A DNA stretch of 64,000 nucleotides from Anthopleura xanthogrammica (GCA_964019055.1 OZ025208.1:13956097-14020096), one strand, 5' to 3'. Counted from the stretch's first letter, positions 48,601 to 59,485 are shown. Numbers and translations: made by a program. Notes: generated by a model from the letters alone, not told the origin.

Positions 48601-51600
48601 GTTTAAGGGATCCTTAAAATAAAACTTCTTGAAACTAGTTTAGGAAGCCAAACAAAATAGATAATAATATATTTTGGGGGAGAAACTGGTTATACCTGAT
48701 CAGCTAGACTCGATATTACTTGTCCTAATGTAGTTAGTGATCTGAAAATGGACAAAATATGTGTCAATATGTTATAAACATGGAGTGACAGACAGACACA
48801 CACAGATGGACACAGAGATACAAATAAATATAGAGGCAAAAGACGAACAAGTCTGAGAATTAAGAAACATCAACTCCTTCCCCTTCACCACAGATAAGCC
48901 AAATTATTGAGGTCATTTTAACCACAGTCGAACCTCGACTAACGGCCACCTCCATCCAACGGCCAAAAATTTTGTCCTGGTCACCAATGAGTTTATCCAC
49001 AATGGACACCTCTCAAAAACGACCACATAATATTTTCTTCCAACGGTGGCCGTTGTGTAGAGGTTCGAATGTAATACAGTTATATTCCTACTGATGTAAA
49101 GATCATTACTCACTTATTAATATTGCTTCCCTCTTTTAGTCTTTCTCCTTCAGCACCTGTTTTACTTGCTCTTTCACTGCCAGCCAAGTCAACAAGACTC
49201 AACTTACTAACCTTCTCGCCAACACACTACAAAAGAGACAAGAAGAAGCAGAACACATGAAGCGAAGAACTGACTCGCGATGGAAATAGTCAACGAGAAG
49301 GTTAAAATTATGTTTTTGTCTCTTTTTTTATTCATGAAGGAAAAGAAAATACGTGCGCGTGTGAGCTGTGTGCCGGCTTCACTTCATGCTTTTCCTAACC
49401 CTTCTCTCGTTTTCTGTAAATCTAAACGTGCGTTAGAGCAGATTTCTTACGAGTGTGAAAAGTAACAGCACACGGCACGGTTACGGCGCGGCACAGACAC
49501 AGCATGGAATTTCCAATGTTTTCATACACGGCACGGCACTGTCACTGTTACAGCAAATTGCGGTCCATGACGTAACTTTTTTATAGTCATACGAAAACTG
49601 CTCTATAACCGCATACAACTGCGCGCGTTTTCCATTCCTTAGAAGATTCTGTCAGTTCCACTTCTGTTTCAGTCGCTAATGAGAACAGCCCGTTTAGGGG
49701 CTTTTTCAGCTGTCAGGCTACAGGCGCAGGGAGGCATATGAGTTTGCAAAATCGCATGATCCACTATTGTGCGCAACGATGCCGAGACTGCGCATAGATC
49801 ACGCCACGATGGCTGGAACAATAGATTTCCCCTGCGCACATAAACGAAGGTATTTATCCTCATGGCTTTAAACATCCGCTGTCATGTGATAAAGGTCTAC
49901 CAATAAATGAATATTTAGAGGATTCGCATTTATACATACCTCTGTGTCATGGTCATATTCTGTTCGTGCCAGTACAATATTAAATACAGCATGTGATCTA
50001 CTGCTTTCTGTGTTCATGCGGGTGGCAGCTACTGTACGGGACTTGTTCCCTTCTATCATGATGGCTTCAATATCCTGTGGGTACAAGATAAACAACATTC
50101 AATGTCCTGATGTCCTGGAAGTTTTACAGCGCTTCCCAATCACGCGCGAAATCGTACAATTTGCTGTCGCGACGAAGTTGGTTTTAGTGGACGTCAATCA
50201 ATGCGTAACTTCCACAACATTCCACGTGGCACGTGCCTTGACGGATAACTTTGTGTTTTCCGACATGTCATGGAAACACTTGGATTGACGTCCACCAAAA
50301 CCTTATTTTGTCACGACGGCAATTGGAGCGTGTGATTGGGAAGCGCTGTAAGGCAAAACTAGAGTGTTTCAAATTGCACCCATATTAACATGATGGATAT
50401 AAAATACAAGTCTAACATCTAAGCACTGTTTGGTTAAAATTGTGTTAGCTTTTTTTTATTTAGGTAATTCCAGGAACAAGGAGCATTGCAGACGCAACGC
50501 GTGACAAGAAAGAAAAAATGTTACTTGCTGTAATTGTAGAGAAACTTCATGCAATCTGCTTTCTTACTACCCATAAAGCATTTCGATTTACCTAATTCGC
50601 GTCTAATTTGAGGGGCACTTTGTATAAACACAATAGTTTTCATATGCAGTGAAGGATAAAAATCTATTATCTATCCAAAGAGCCCCTCAAAGTCGAGAAG
50701 AAAAAACCAGTTAATACAAACCTCATATGATGAGACGACAAGCTTGGTTAAGCCCTCCACATATGGTCCAAGAACCTTATGCTCCCTCACTCTCAGAGCT
50801 CTGTTACCTCTGAAATACATATATGTGTACACGTAAGATGAATATTAGGGATATTAGCATTAGTGGTAAAAGTGTAGAATAGCGCTTCAGTCGGTCGACT
50901 GTCGGCCGTTATCTAACCAACAACCTGCCGACAAGTCACCGACAAATAGCCGACAATTTACCGACAGATTTAAACCACAAAATCACTGACAGATTACCAT
51001 TCAACGGTCGACTGTCGGCCGTTTAAGTTACCGTCAAACGACCGAAAAATTACCAACAGGTTTAAACTACAACCTTCCGACAAGCCACCAACAGGCTTAA
51101 AACAAAAAAACAACCGACAGATTACCAGTAAAAATTACCGGTAAACGGCAAACAGTCGACTGACATGTCAACAGGGGCGCTATTCTACACTTTTACCAGC
51201 ATAAGTATTTGTTGTTTTAATCCATTTCTATAATCACCCAACCCAGACAACAAACCACAGTTATGGACTCACCCTCTGGGACAAAGCAAATCTCGCACTC
51301 TTTCATTATAGATTTCAATGTAAGATACTTCTACTTTGTAGGTGATGTCTTGCGTTGTGTTCTAAGGAGGGAATATAACAGTTTAATATATTGTTTTTTT
51401 GTGGTGTCCTGTTCCTATTTAAAATGAAACTTACAATATCCCCTCCTGTTAGAAAACATCATTCATCATATATTATGCCTCCTTCATCCCTTTTCTTTCT
51501 CCGCAGATTATGATGAACATTTTGCTTCGTATAGACCTGGTGGAGAAGGTTCTGATATCTCTACCAACTTCTCCCCTCTAAATCCACATTTTAATGGACA

Positions 51601-52860
51601 ACTTGAGGAGTGTCCTGATTTTGACCCCTTGCAGCACGTCGAAACGCAGCTTAATTTGGAGGGCAAAACAATAGGTTCCAATTCTCAGGAGATTGAAATT
51701 CTTTTGTTTTGTCCTCCAAATTGAGGAGCTTGGACGTCACATGAAAGGGGTCTATAGACCCCCCTATTCCATCTTCTCATATCCATACATAGAGGGCGGC
51801 ATATTGTAAATCCTAGGGTCCTTACCTCTGATATCCCAGTAAAAAGAGATTCACACAGTCTTGGTATAATCCCTTTATCATTCTGTACACCCATCATGGT
51901 ATAAGTTTTACCAGACCCTAAAAAAAATAAGTTGAAGTATAATGTTTCATGGTTTTGAAATGGACAACAACATGACTATACTTGTGATAATCATTATCAG
52001 AAACCACAGCTAAGGGGGTGTTCATTATTGGCAATGACAAGACTTGAAATAATTGCCCGTCAGTTGCCAGTCATGATGACCAGCCAAATTAGTTTTAGCT
52101 TGGTCATACTAACAGTACCTTGTTTCTGGGTCAATGTTTCTGGTCAAGATGACTGGCAAGGCAAATATCTTACCTACATTGACCACCAGAGGGTTAAGTA
52201 CAAACATAATTTCCTATAATATAGTGCTGATTTACATACCAGTCTGTCCATAGGCAAATATACAAGCATTGTATCCTTCAAATGCATTAACCAATACATC
52301 CTTGCCAAGGCAATCAAAAACCTTGTCTTGAGCTGCAGGTAATACAATTTTTTGAAATGTCATATATTTCTGTCAGTTTTTTTCAAATTTTTTTTTTTCC
52401 TAAATATTTTCACTATCAAACAATGAGGGGATCATGGGTGTACAATTCACTATAAAATGTGAAAGTGGAAAAAATAGGTAAAACAGGAGGGTAGGAGGAG
52501 GATAAAAAGAAAAAAAATGAAAACCCAAGACTTTTACTTATACCCAAAAGTAAAGTTATTTTTGCCAGTTATTATTTACAGGGGGGTGCATTTTGATTTT
52601 CACTTCCACAAAGTACCCTCTGTCTCTCTTACCCCCCTCCTTTGTGGCAGGAGCATAAAAAACGCTGCCCCCTCTATTTACACCAGTGCCCCCCTCCCCC
52701 GCCCCTCCAACTGTAAATAATCCTGCTCCCTATAGCTACAGTTTGTTTTATGATTCAAGTTATTTAAGGCTGGAGAGGCATAATTTGTTGTGTCTTTACC
52801 TGCATACTTGATGTCATCAGAAGCATCAATAGACCAGAAGCAGTGATCAAAGGCAAAGTT
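33631..52860 (-). CDS. KIF13B: Kinesin-3 motor, KIF13 type, with C-terminal CAP-Gly
   Basis: Plus-end microtubule motor for vesicle transport. Thirty-five exons join in frame to 1,800 codons with stop: 52800-52860, 52240-52332, 51826-51917, 51273-51361, 50722-50809, 49940-50074, 49114-49226, 48696-48741, 48023-48097, 47529-47681, 46948-47139, 46460-46594, 46083-46222, 45362-45549, 44791-44847, 44223-44469, 43701-43855, 42986-43077, 42426-42557, 42090-42129, 41519-41808, 41034-41191, 40323-40616, 40089-40171, 39640-39775, 39137-39192, 38541-38659, 38221-38316, 37742-37858, 37570-37623, 37210-37350, 36670-36750, 36172-36243, 34781-35765, 33631-34025. Motor motifs: [10 protein letters not shown]-loop [41 protein letters not shown], then a coiled coil. 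The FHA domain lies in exons 12-14 and the KIF13-type stalk follows ([31 protein letters not shown]). The tail is acidic and Ser-rich with repeated LLDL/IDL motifs, ending in a CAP-Gly domain ([27 protein letters not shown]). CAP-Gly favours KIF13B over KIF13A. The first 55-60 residues are missing. Confidence 0.95.
34140..34435. repeat. Degenerate GCGTAGC/GCATGTTGCG repeat
   Basis: Short imperfect copies of GCGTAGC, GTGTAGCATG and GCAGCATGTTG run through the last kinesin intron, ahead of the 142-bp duplication. Confidence 0.5.
34436..34720. repeat. 142-bp tandem duplication
   Basis: Two adjacent copies (34,436-34,577 and 34,578-34,720) starting AAATGTAGCATAATTGTGTA and ending ACATTATACTTCA, differing at only a few positions. 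Inside the last kinesin intron, about 60 bp from the large tail exon. Confidence 0.9.
36436..36601. mobile_element. MITE with CTCAGGCTGGCCTTAC ends
   Basis: The right end GTAAGGCCAACCTCAG is the near inverse of the left, with further pairing (TTGGACGA / TCGTCCAG). In a kinesin intron. Confidence 0.65.
37430..37530 (-). mobile_element. CACGGCACGG MITE family, truncated copy
   Basis: The inverse of the left part of the family at 41,896, 43,510 and 49,436 (GTGCCGTGTATCG, CCGTGTCCACGCCGTGCCGT, GACTTTTCACACTCATAC). One terminus is missing. Confidence 0.6.
38125..38195 (-). mobile_element. SINE 3' body fragment
   Basis: GAGGAAACCGGAGAACCCGG and AAAACCCTCG match the body of the tRNA-derived SINE in inverse orientation. 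No promoter boxes. Confidence 0.55.
38704..38887. mobile_element. MITE family GTCCCCTTCACAG, copy 2
   Basis: Left GTCCCCTACACAGTTCCCTG and a diverged inverse on the right (AAGGTGCAGGGAAATTTGAA). Shares TCTTGAAAGGTAG with the copy at 22,618. Confidence 0.6.
39290..39544. mobile_element. MITE family CAGCTGAGTTGA, copy 2
   Basis: CCAGCTGAGTTGATCGCCTT on the left; CAAGGTCAACTCAGCTG on the right. In the kinesin intron between exons 25 and 26, in the opposite orientation to copy 1. Confidence 0.7.
39907..40048. repeat. Single copy of the 16.5-kb hairpin repeat
   Basis: GTACCTCTATTAAGTGGACA..., CCAGGCAAAGTCCCGAAGGT, then TTTAATAGGAACACTGTACT. In a kinesin intron. Confidence 0.7.
40208..40302. repeat. 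(CAGA)n-rich microsatellite
   Basis: Repeated ACAGACAGACAGA with interruptions, in a kinesin intron. Confidence 0.9.
41896..42054. mobile_element. CACGGCACGG MITE family, copy 1
   Basis: Terminal inverted repeats GAGAAGATTTGGTATGAG / CATACGAAAACTGCTG, flanked by TA on both sides. The interior is GC-rich (ACGGCACGGTTACGGCGCGG) and unlike the AT-rich surroundings. In the kinesin intron between exons 20 and 21. Confidence 0.75.
42185..42345. repeat. GGACGGACGA-type degenerate repeat
   Basis: GGGACGGACGA, GGAGGGACGG and similar units, giving artefactual Pro/Ser-rich frames on the opposite strand. Kinesin intron. Confidence 0.6.
43510..43677. mobile_element. CACGGCACGG MITE family, copy 2
   Basis: GCGCAGATTTCGTATGAGTG on the left, GTGCGAAAACTAGTC on the right, TA flanks. 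The interior has CATACACGGCACGGCACTGA. Kinesin intron between exons 17 and 18. Confidence 0.75.
45128..45312. repeat. (CGTTCTTT)n octamer microsatellite
   Basis: About 20 units of TTCGTTCTTT-type sequence, some shortened to CGTTCTCT. It begins about 50 nt from the donor of kinesin exon 14 and is purine-rich on the transcribed copy. The long open frames through it are artefacts. Confidence 0.95.
45683..45833. mobile_element. Foldback MITE
   Basis: ATAGACCTTTTCTGA on the left, TCAGAAAAGACCTAT on the right. An inner pair GCATTGTGGTCTAGCTTGGG / CCCAAGCTAGACCACAATGC is perfect over 20 bp. Confidence 0.75.
46835..46925. repeat. (ATC)n-rich simple repeat
   Basis: CATCATCATGACTATTATC and similar units in a kinesin intron. 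Confidence 0.8.
47182..47314. mobile_element. MITE family GACCCCTTGCAGC, copy 2
   Basis: AGACCCCTTGAACGCGACGT on the left, GACGTGCTGCAAGGGGTCT on the right. Kinesin intron. Confidence 0.75.
47725..47835 (+). mobile_element. SINE 3' body
   Basis: GAGGGTTTTTCTCCGGGTTC, then CCGCAAAAATCAACACCAAT. The tRNA-like head is decayed (GGGTGGCGTAATGCGTAGTT). Kinesin intron. Confidence 0.6.
48350..48510. mobile_element. MITE family CAGCTGAGTTGA, copy 3
   Basis: CCAGCTGACTTGATCTTCTG on the left, GAACGCGATCAACTCAGCTG on the right, sharing GATTAGCATTTCCCATG with copy 1. Confidence 0.7.
48926..49073. mobile_element. Inverted-repeat element with TCGAACCTC ends
   Basis: TCGAACCTCGACTAACGGCC on the left and GGCCGTTGTGTAGAGGTTCGA on the right are imperfect inverses. 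Kinesin intron between exons 7 and 8. Confidence 0.6.
49436..49603. mobile_element. CACGGCACGG MITE family, copy 3
   Basis: GAGCAGATTTCTTACGAG on the left, CATACGAAAACTGCTC on the right, TA on both flanks. The GC-rich interior is shared with the copies at 41,896 and 43,510. Confidence 0.75.
50127..50348. mobile_element. Foldback MITE with CAGCGCTTCCCAATCACG ends
   Basis: The right end GTGATTGGGAAGCGCTG is the inverse of the left; TA flanks both sides. The inner pair TTGGTTTTAGTGGACGTCAA / TTGACGTCCACCAAAACC also folds. Confidence 0.75.
50862..51200. mobile_element. MITE with internal CCGACA repeats
   Basis: Termini GGTAAAAGTGTAGAATAGCG and its inverse, then inner inverted GTCGACTG pieces. 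The interior repeats short phrases such as ACCGACAA, CCGACAGATTTAAAC and GGTCGACTGTCGGCCGTT. Kinesin intron between exons 4 and 5. Confidence 0.75.
51623..51751. mobile_element. MITE family GACCCCTTGCAGC, copy 3
   Basis: GACCCCTTGCAGCACGTCG on the left; a diverged end with GACGTCACATGAAAGGGGTC on the right. Shares CTCAGGAGATTGAAATTCTT with copy 1. Confidence 0.7.
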
Positions 52861-53654
52861 CTGTCAATAAAACAATAAAGTATGGTAATCAAAACATGAT
52901 GTTAAATAAAAACTTGTGTTTCAGTTGACATGGCAATTTAAGGTTCACAATTCATTAAGTTATATTTTATTATACAGTATTTTCTGCAAATCCCATGGCA
53001 TTCCCTTGAGTATTATTCATTTCTTTACTTTGAGAAAATATACCTGTTTGTAAAAGGGTTAATCAAATAATATGGCATTGTAATACATTACTCATGATAA
53101 CTGTAATTGCTTTGGGGCTAGTGAACAAGGCATCAAAATATTCGACCAAACAATTTATTAAAACCATCTTTAGGGATAAGCATTGATTATCATAATTATC
53201 ACTACATATAACATGGAAGTAAAGACTTATTTTTTAACATAGTCAAGCACTAAAGATCGAGATATATTTGTTTCAGCTTTTGGCAAAGAAAAGACTTAAG
53301 ACTATGATCTTACTGGAGTAATGACAGAAAGGAAATCCAGGATTGAGACAGCTGAATATTGAAACGTCAAGATAAAATTACAGTTGTCAGTGAAATATTG
53401 TCAACATGAAATGATTGATCAGGAAACAATTTAAGTTTTGATCCATAATCATTCAATGCTGTTGTTTTTAACTTTGTTGCATTGAGGTTTTTTTAAGAAG
53501 TGTAAAGTCATATTATCAAAATATTTTTTTATATAATCATGTTTCAAATATTTTCAATTTATTAGAAAATAAATTTCCTTTTGTATAAAAAAAGAAAACT
53601 AATTTTTTTCCATCTTAAAGATTTAAATTGTAGCTTTTACAATATATCTTTTTA

Positions 53655-53795
53655 GCTTCGTATGCAAATTGCCCATTTCAGACCACATGACGTTCCCTTG
53701 AGAATTGTTCTTTTTGTAAAATATTTACACATGAAAGAATCAACTCCCAAGAGTGGCATCACATGGTCTGAAATGGGCACAACAAACAACGAAGC
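53655..53795. mobile_element. Foldback MITE with GCTTCG ends
   Basis: Short termini GCTTCGT / ACGAAGC with TA flanks, then an inner pair TGCCCATTTCAGACCACATG and CATGGTCTGAAATGGGCA. A diverged relative of the inner arm is at about 9,250. Confidence 0.7.
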
Positions 53796-56566
53796 TATAA
53801 AGGTCTATTTAGTAGTAAAAAAATATATTCTTGTATTGAATTTTTTTTTTTTATCTTGAAGATATTGAAGCCATTTTTTTTTTTTTATTTAAAAGAAGAA
53901 AATGTCTGGAACAAAATTATTATTCCAAGCAAGTCACGTTTTTCCAAGTCCTAATGACCCTTCATAGAAACAGAGAACCAATTTCCTGTGTCTGGGGAGC
54001 AGCTTAATGCATTTGACTGGTCCTATATTAATACCATTGTCAACACCAGAAGAGGCTATCATTAGTGAGTTCTGACAGCCTCTTTGGGAAAAACAAGACT
54101 AACAAATTTTTAACCTAAAAAAATTGAAAACTAAATGGGAATTCAAAATATGGAACATTCAGTAATACTAGGAATGATTAGCAAAGGAAATGAGAGCTCC
54201 ATTATTGATTATGATTATTCTTAAGCAGAAAACCATAAAACACAGATCCCAAATTTGCTTCGGTGATCACCAAACAATAGGTAGTTTTCCCAAATGGAAT
54301 ATAGAATGTCTTATAAACAAACTCGAATTCAGATAGATTTTTAGTAGTTATCGATTTTTCCCCTTATGTACCTTTAGAATGCATTTTTTTCTAAGACAGA
54401 CATTAACAATTTTCAGCAATCGTGTGTCTATTCCGTGTTGTACTATCAATAACACATTTTAGCTTGGCCAACCTAGCAACAGTAACTAGGGAGGTACAAG
54501 AATGAACTTAGGGATCAGTGTATTATAATGATACTGAATTTAGACTCTTAAAAATATATTAAACTGAAAATGAAGTAAAACTAATCTTAGACATTTTACT
54601 TTCTTTAAAAAGTAAAAAATATTTTATCCTTATTTTATTTCTGTTGTACTTTCATATTTATTTATTTTTACAGAATTCATATTGGTTGGTGAGTTGAAAT
54701 AGATTTTAAATAATGACTTAAAGATGACTTGAGTCTGGGTTACCTTAAAGAATACATAATTTTCACTGTATTTTGTTTTAAGAAATAAGTATATAAAAAT
54801 TATGCAATTCCAATTTTTTGTTTTTGGGAACCTTTTATTACAATTAAGTCACCCCCTGCAGAGTAGCGCAAAAATAGCTTAGAAATATGACATTTTTAAT
54901 CAAGATTATAGAGAGAAGACACTGGAATAATAATGTACCGTCTGTGAAGATAGTCATTTGACTGATTGGTAGATGACTGGGTATTTTTGAAAGGGTACCT
55001 ACTTGAGAACAGTATGAGATCAGATGCTATCGGTGCCAAGACAAAACATTAATAAAACACAACAACAAAGCAGATGATGGAAAATATAAGGTTTGCTGTA
55101 TAAAGGATGGAAATGTGTGGTAACAATGAAAAAATTTCGTAGTTCAATTTCGATTATATTTATTCTTTAAGGTGAAATAAAGAGATTGATATAATAATTT
55201 TTGAATTTGAAAAGCTTCATAAGAAAAACCTATTTAAAGAAGGATGAAAGTGGATCCTTTTTGCAATTTCTCTCCACCAGTGTTCTATTTTAATGGCATT
55301 AATTACAGGGAAAAAAACATGCATTAGAAATTTAAAAAAAAAATTTCTATTCTTTAGTTTTCATTCTTTTCCTTTCTTTTTTTTTTTTTTTTTTTTTTTT
55401 TTTTGGTGCATTTTAGAATGATAGGGCATATTCTACTTTTCAAATTAAGAAAAAATAAACTAAATTTATCTATTCTTCACATTTTAATTTTGAATGACCA
55501 TACATCACATGCATTATTTTGTCTGGAATTTTAGAAATTAGAATACAAAATAAAAATAGAATAAAAAATAAAAAATAAATTAAAAAAACTACCTGCAAAT
55601 AATCTTTTTAGAAAAATGATATATTTTTTGTTGAATGATATGTTCACCATTAACACTGCAATGATCATTTATCACTGATAATCTAACCTGTGTTCAGACA
55701 TATATCAAACCCATCCCAGCCTTATGATTGTATTAATTTCTGAATGACTATAGCTTAGTAGTAGGCACCTAGTTTAACTCACACATACATGTACCTATTC
55801 TTTCTATTAATATAATTATACGAACCATTTAAATCTGATACTCACGTTAAAATTTATCAATCTAAAAAAAGTTGACAATTGAATCGACCTTTCCCAAATT
55901 TGCTAGAGTGACCATGAAACAATGCTGGACTCAAGGTTGGACTCAAATGTGTTCATACATGTTCATGTACTGTATTTGATCAAACCCAACCTCAACTTGG
56001 AACCCTAGAATTTATTGATTCTGTACTTTGTTCAATTCGGAATTCCTAATCTAAAGAGTAATTTATCAGCTATGTTCAAAGAAGAAATACGAATATCAGC
56101 ACAACAAAGATAAAAATTATGTTCACAAACCATTCCTTTGTGAAATCAAAGGAAATCTTTCTTTAATCTATAAACAAAGGCTTCTGCCAAGTTGTCAAAC
56201 GATTTCTGTCAAACAGATGCACCCAAAAAAGATGAACTGTATGTTATAAATAGGACATTTGAAGCCCAAATGCATACTTGAGGGATTTGTTATAATACTG
56301 TATGAATAATTGAATCACAGGAACTGGAATATTTAAGGAGGAGTCAAGGAGAGTATAATATTATCAAAGTACTAAAATCTCTCAGTCAGATCATCCTGAC
56401 CATCAAGCGTACTGTAATACCATACTGTGTGTGTGCTCTAATTCTCAAATATATGCTTTATAGTAAGGGATTATCCTAAGTGTCATTAAAATGTCTCTAA
56501 GGAGAAAAACAATGATCAAAAATAGGAACCAGATTATATTGATATAGGTAGGGTTCCCCTGGGGAC

Positions 56567-56632
56567 CTCAATACTGGGTGTCCATATATACTGGGTGTCC
56601 ATTATGGACACCCAGTATGGACACCCAGTATT
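56567..56632. repeat. ACTGGGTGTCCA hairpin repeat
   Basis: Four copies of ACTGGGTGTCCA, two in each orientation. ATACTGGGTGTCCAT and its exact inverse are separated by one base. Confidence 0.85.
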
Positions 56633-56725
56633 TTTTATTTTATTTATCATTATATTTAACGAGAAAGCCACACTCATAATTTGACTTTTAGTTTCGGAGA
56701 TTTAGTATAACTCAAAACATTGTTA

Positions 56726-56914
56726 CTGCCATTTTTATAAACATACAGTACAAACTCGGTAGTTGCAAGCTGCATGCTGTAATTTGGTTTTTCACTTCTG
56801 TCAATCAAAAATAATAAGGCGGTACCTTATATATTTTTGACTGGCGGCAGTGAAAAACCAAATTCCATTGGCCAACTCGCAACTACAGAGTTGACATGTT
56901 AATGGAAATAGCAG
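56726..56914. mobile_element. MITE, same family as 6,318
   Basis: Shared core AGGCGGTACCTTATATAT and GGCGGCAGTGAAAAACCAAA; inverted termini; TA on both flanks. Confidence 0.65.
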
Positions 56915-57079
56915 TATATAAATAATAATTAGGATTTTTTTTTAATGAAAAAATAATCATCAATATTAAAAATGTAAAATATTAAGCATTATACAATGTA
57001 ATAGACCCTTTTATTATATACATACCGAGATTTACTCAGTAAAATCCTGTGTAATAAATTTTCGTTCGTTCACTTTTCC

Positions 57080-57215
57080 CAACCAATCACAATGCGCGTA
57101 TCGCTTTTTCACGTGTGAGAAAAACGATACGTCCAATCAGAAGCCACGTACGGCTTTTCTTCACGTGTGAGAAAAACGATACGTCCAATCAGAAGCCGGC
57201 AGCAACGGGCTCCAC
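57080..57215. repeat. Tandem CCAAT/CACGTG-bearing duplication
   Basis: Two copies of a segment of about 58 bp containing TTCACGTGTGAGAAAAACGA and CGTCCAATCAGAAGCC. Each carries an E-box (CACGTG) and an inverted-CCAAT-like site. It sits inside the nested element. Confidence 0.7.
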
Positions 57216-57238
57216 TGCTCTTTCGTGTGAGACTTTCG

Positions 57239-57655
57239 ACTAAACTAGAAAGTTTTTATTTCAAAACATGAATGAAACTATATTTTAGACGACAAAACCA
57301 AAGGGAAAATCGATGAATTACCTATAGTAAAGCGGAGAAAAAGCTGCCTGAGATGTAAATCTATTGGAAAAGTTCTTTAAAAGTACTGAAAACTTGAACA
57401 ACAACAAGGAAAGTCAGCTTCAGTTGCTTTTGTAAGAAGACGACTTCAATTCGGTGAGACCTAAACTAGAAAGTTTGAGTTCAAAACATGGATGAAAATA
57501 TAATTTAGACGACGAAACCAAAGAGAAAATCGATGAAATACCAATAGTAGAGCGGAGGAAAAGCTGACCGAGGTGTAAATCTCGTGGAAAAGCTTAAAAA
57601 TGTATTAAACAACAACGAGGAATTGAAAGGCAGCTTTGTCGTGTAAGAAGGCGAC
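57239..57655. repeat. Tandem duplication, about 220-bp units
   Basis: Two copies starting TAAACTAGAAAGTTT (57,240 and 57,465), each with AGACGACRAAACCAAAG, AAAATCGATGAA and GTAAGAAG. Diverged about 15-20 percent. Confidence 0.75.
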
Positions 57656-58257
57656 AGAAACTTCGGTAAGCTTTCGCAATCATTTTTAGTGTAAACTAAA
57701 AGTCTAGAAGTTGAAAAGATTAAACTTAGAAACCGAATTAGAATTTAATAAGAATAAGTTTTTATTATGCTTGTAAAACAGCGTTGTAAAATAAAGAATT
57801 ATTGCAATATAATTTTTAGTTTGGAAACTGAGCTTTGTTTACAAACTTTGTAAACTAAAATAGTCTCTAATTCAAACCAAATTGAAAATCTCGGTATGAA
57901 TATAATAAAAAGAAAACACCATGGAAAGTGCTTTGTACAGTTTTTATTCACTCGTTGTTTCGTATCATAAAACTCACGCGCTCGAAGACTCGCTTGTTCG
58001 TTTTATGATACTTCACAACTCGTGAATAAAAACCGTACGCGCGCACTTTCCATGAAGTAATCTCTATTTCCAATATGGCGTCTATGACGTCAAAAGAGGA
58101 GTCCGGACGAGCATGTCCTGACTGGGGTATTCCAGTCCTGGATGCTGCTAGTGGAAATCATTGGGTTACGATATCTGTGACATTCTCATCCTCCTCGTTT
58201 GACGTCATAGATGCCATTTTCAAAAAGGGTCTATTAAGAGTCTGAAGAGTCTGATTA

Positions 58258-58710
58258 TACTTATTAAAATACTTCAACTATCATCATTATCGTGATTGAC
58301 ATTTTTGCTTAATATTTTTGCTTAATAGCAAGTTAGACTATTTCCATTGATTTGACCTGAATGATATATCATCATCAAGACCGTCATCTTTATAGCTATA
58401 ATCCTAGACATCTGGGTTTGTTTCATACAGTATTACGCTGGGCTCGAAATTAACGCTCACAAACTGGAAAGATACTAGCACACTTATCAAAATACTTCAA
58501 CTATCATCATTATCATGATTGACATTTTTGCTTAATATTTTTGCCTAATTTAGCAGTTATTTCCATTGATTCGACCTGAATGATACATCATCATCATGAG
58601 TGACATCATCATGGCTATAATCCTAGACATCTGGGTTTGTATCTTACAGTATTATGCTGGGCCCAAAATTAACGCTCACAAACTCGAAAAATGCTACATA
58701 ACTGCTTTTT
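58258..58710. repeat. Tandem duplication, about 227-bp units
   Basis: Two copies beginning AAAATACTTCAACTATCATC and ending AATTAACGCTCACAAACT, diverged by roughly a tenth. Confidence 0.85.
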
Positions 58711-58940
58711 AGCATTAACACTTTAGCATTAATTTGTGCACCATGTTAGCATTAACACTTGCGAGTAAGAATCGATAATTCCTTCAAAAATTTACCACTT
58801 TGCTAGTAGAAAAAATCTTACTAGCAATACTTTGCTAGTGGACTGAAATGTTTACTTCGAGCCCTGTTATGTCAATCAAATTCCCAGTAGTCTAACTTTA
58901 CTTAGTATTTTTTGAGATGGAAGCTGAAAATTAATTTAAT

Positions 58941-59064
58941 AAGCATAACGACATACGCAAGCGCAGATAGTACTTTAAGGATGACTGAATGTTTTGTTCT
59001 GTCCAAATATAAAGGGGTTAACTAACGTAAAAGACTATCTGCACTTGCGTATGTTGTTATGCTT
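58941..59064. mobile_element. Foldback MITE
   Basis: AAGCATAACGACATACGCAA on the left; TTGCGTATGTTGTTATGCTT on the right. Confidence 0.7.
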
Positions 59065-59485
59065 ATGCTTGCGTCACTAGTTTGAACCAGGCTTAAGTGG
59101 AAATAATTGAAATCTTTTAAGAATGTTCACGGGCAAAAGTGTTTCCCATGTTTTTTCCTTCAAACTTTGCATGGTAAAATAAGACCATTATAGAAATTCC
59201 CTGGGCAAATAAAAAATGGGGGTCACCGTTCCCATTTAGGAGTGAGAAGGTGTCTTGTCGAAAATTGCTTCCTCACAATACATACAAGTTGAGCAGTAAA
59301 GTCATTTTTTTGTAGAAAAACAAAACGGATTGCTAAATATTTTTCAAAACAACCATCTAATAACCTAAAGATAAATATTATGTGTAATTATTTATGAATA
59401 CATACATGTATACAAATAACTACAAGTACTTTTTGGCTCGAATTTGCAACCACAGTGCAACATTCAGTGCACTTTGGCTGTAATG

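Larger units (their letters stand above)
57001..58237. mobile_element. Nested foldback element, about 1.24 kb
   Basis: The outer ends AATAGACCCTTTT and AAAAGGGTCTATT are inverse. Within it, TATTATATACATACCGAGAT at 57,016 pairs with an inverse copy at about 57,885-57,905, enclosing about 0.9 kb. To the right lie a hairpin (57,918-58,056, arms CATGGAAAGTGC / GCACTTTCCATG) and a further pair TGGCGTCTATGACGTCAAA / TTTGACGTCATAGATGCCA. No transposase frame. Confidence 0.6.
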
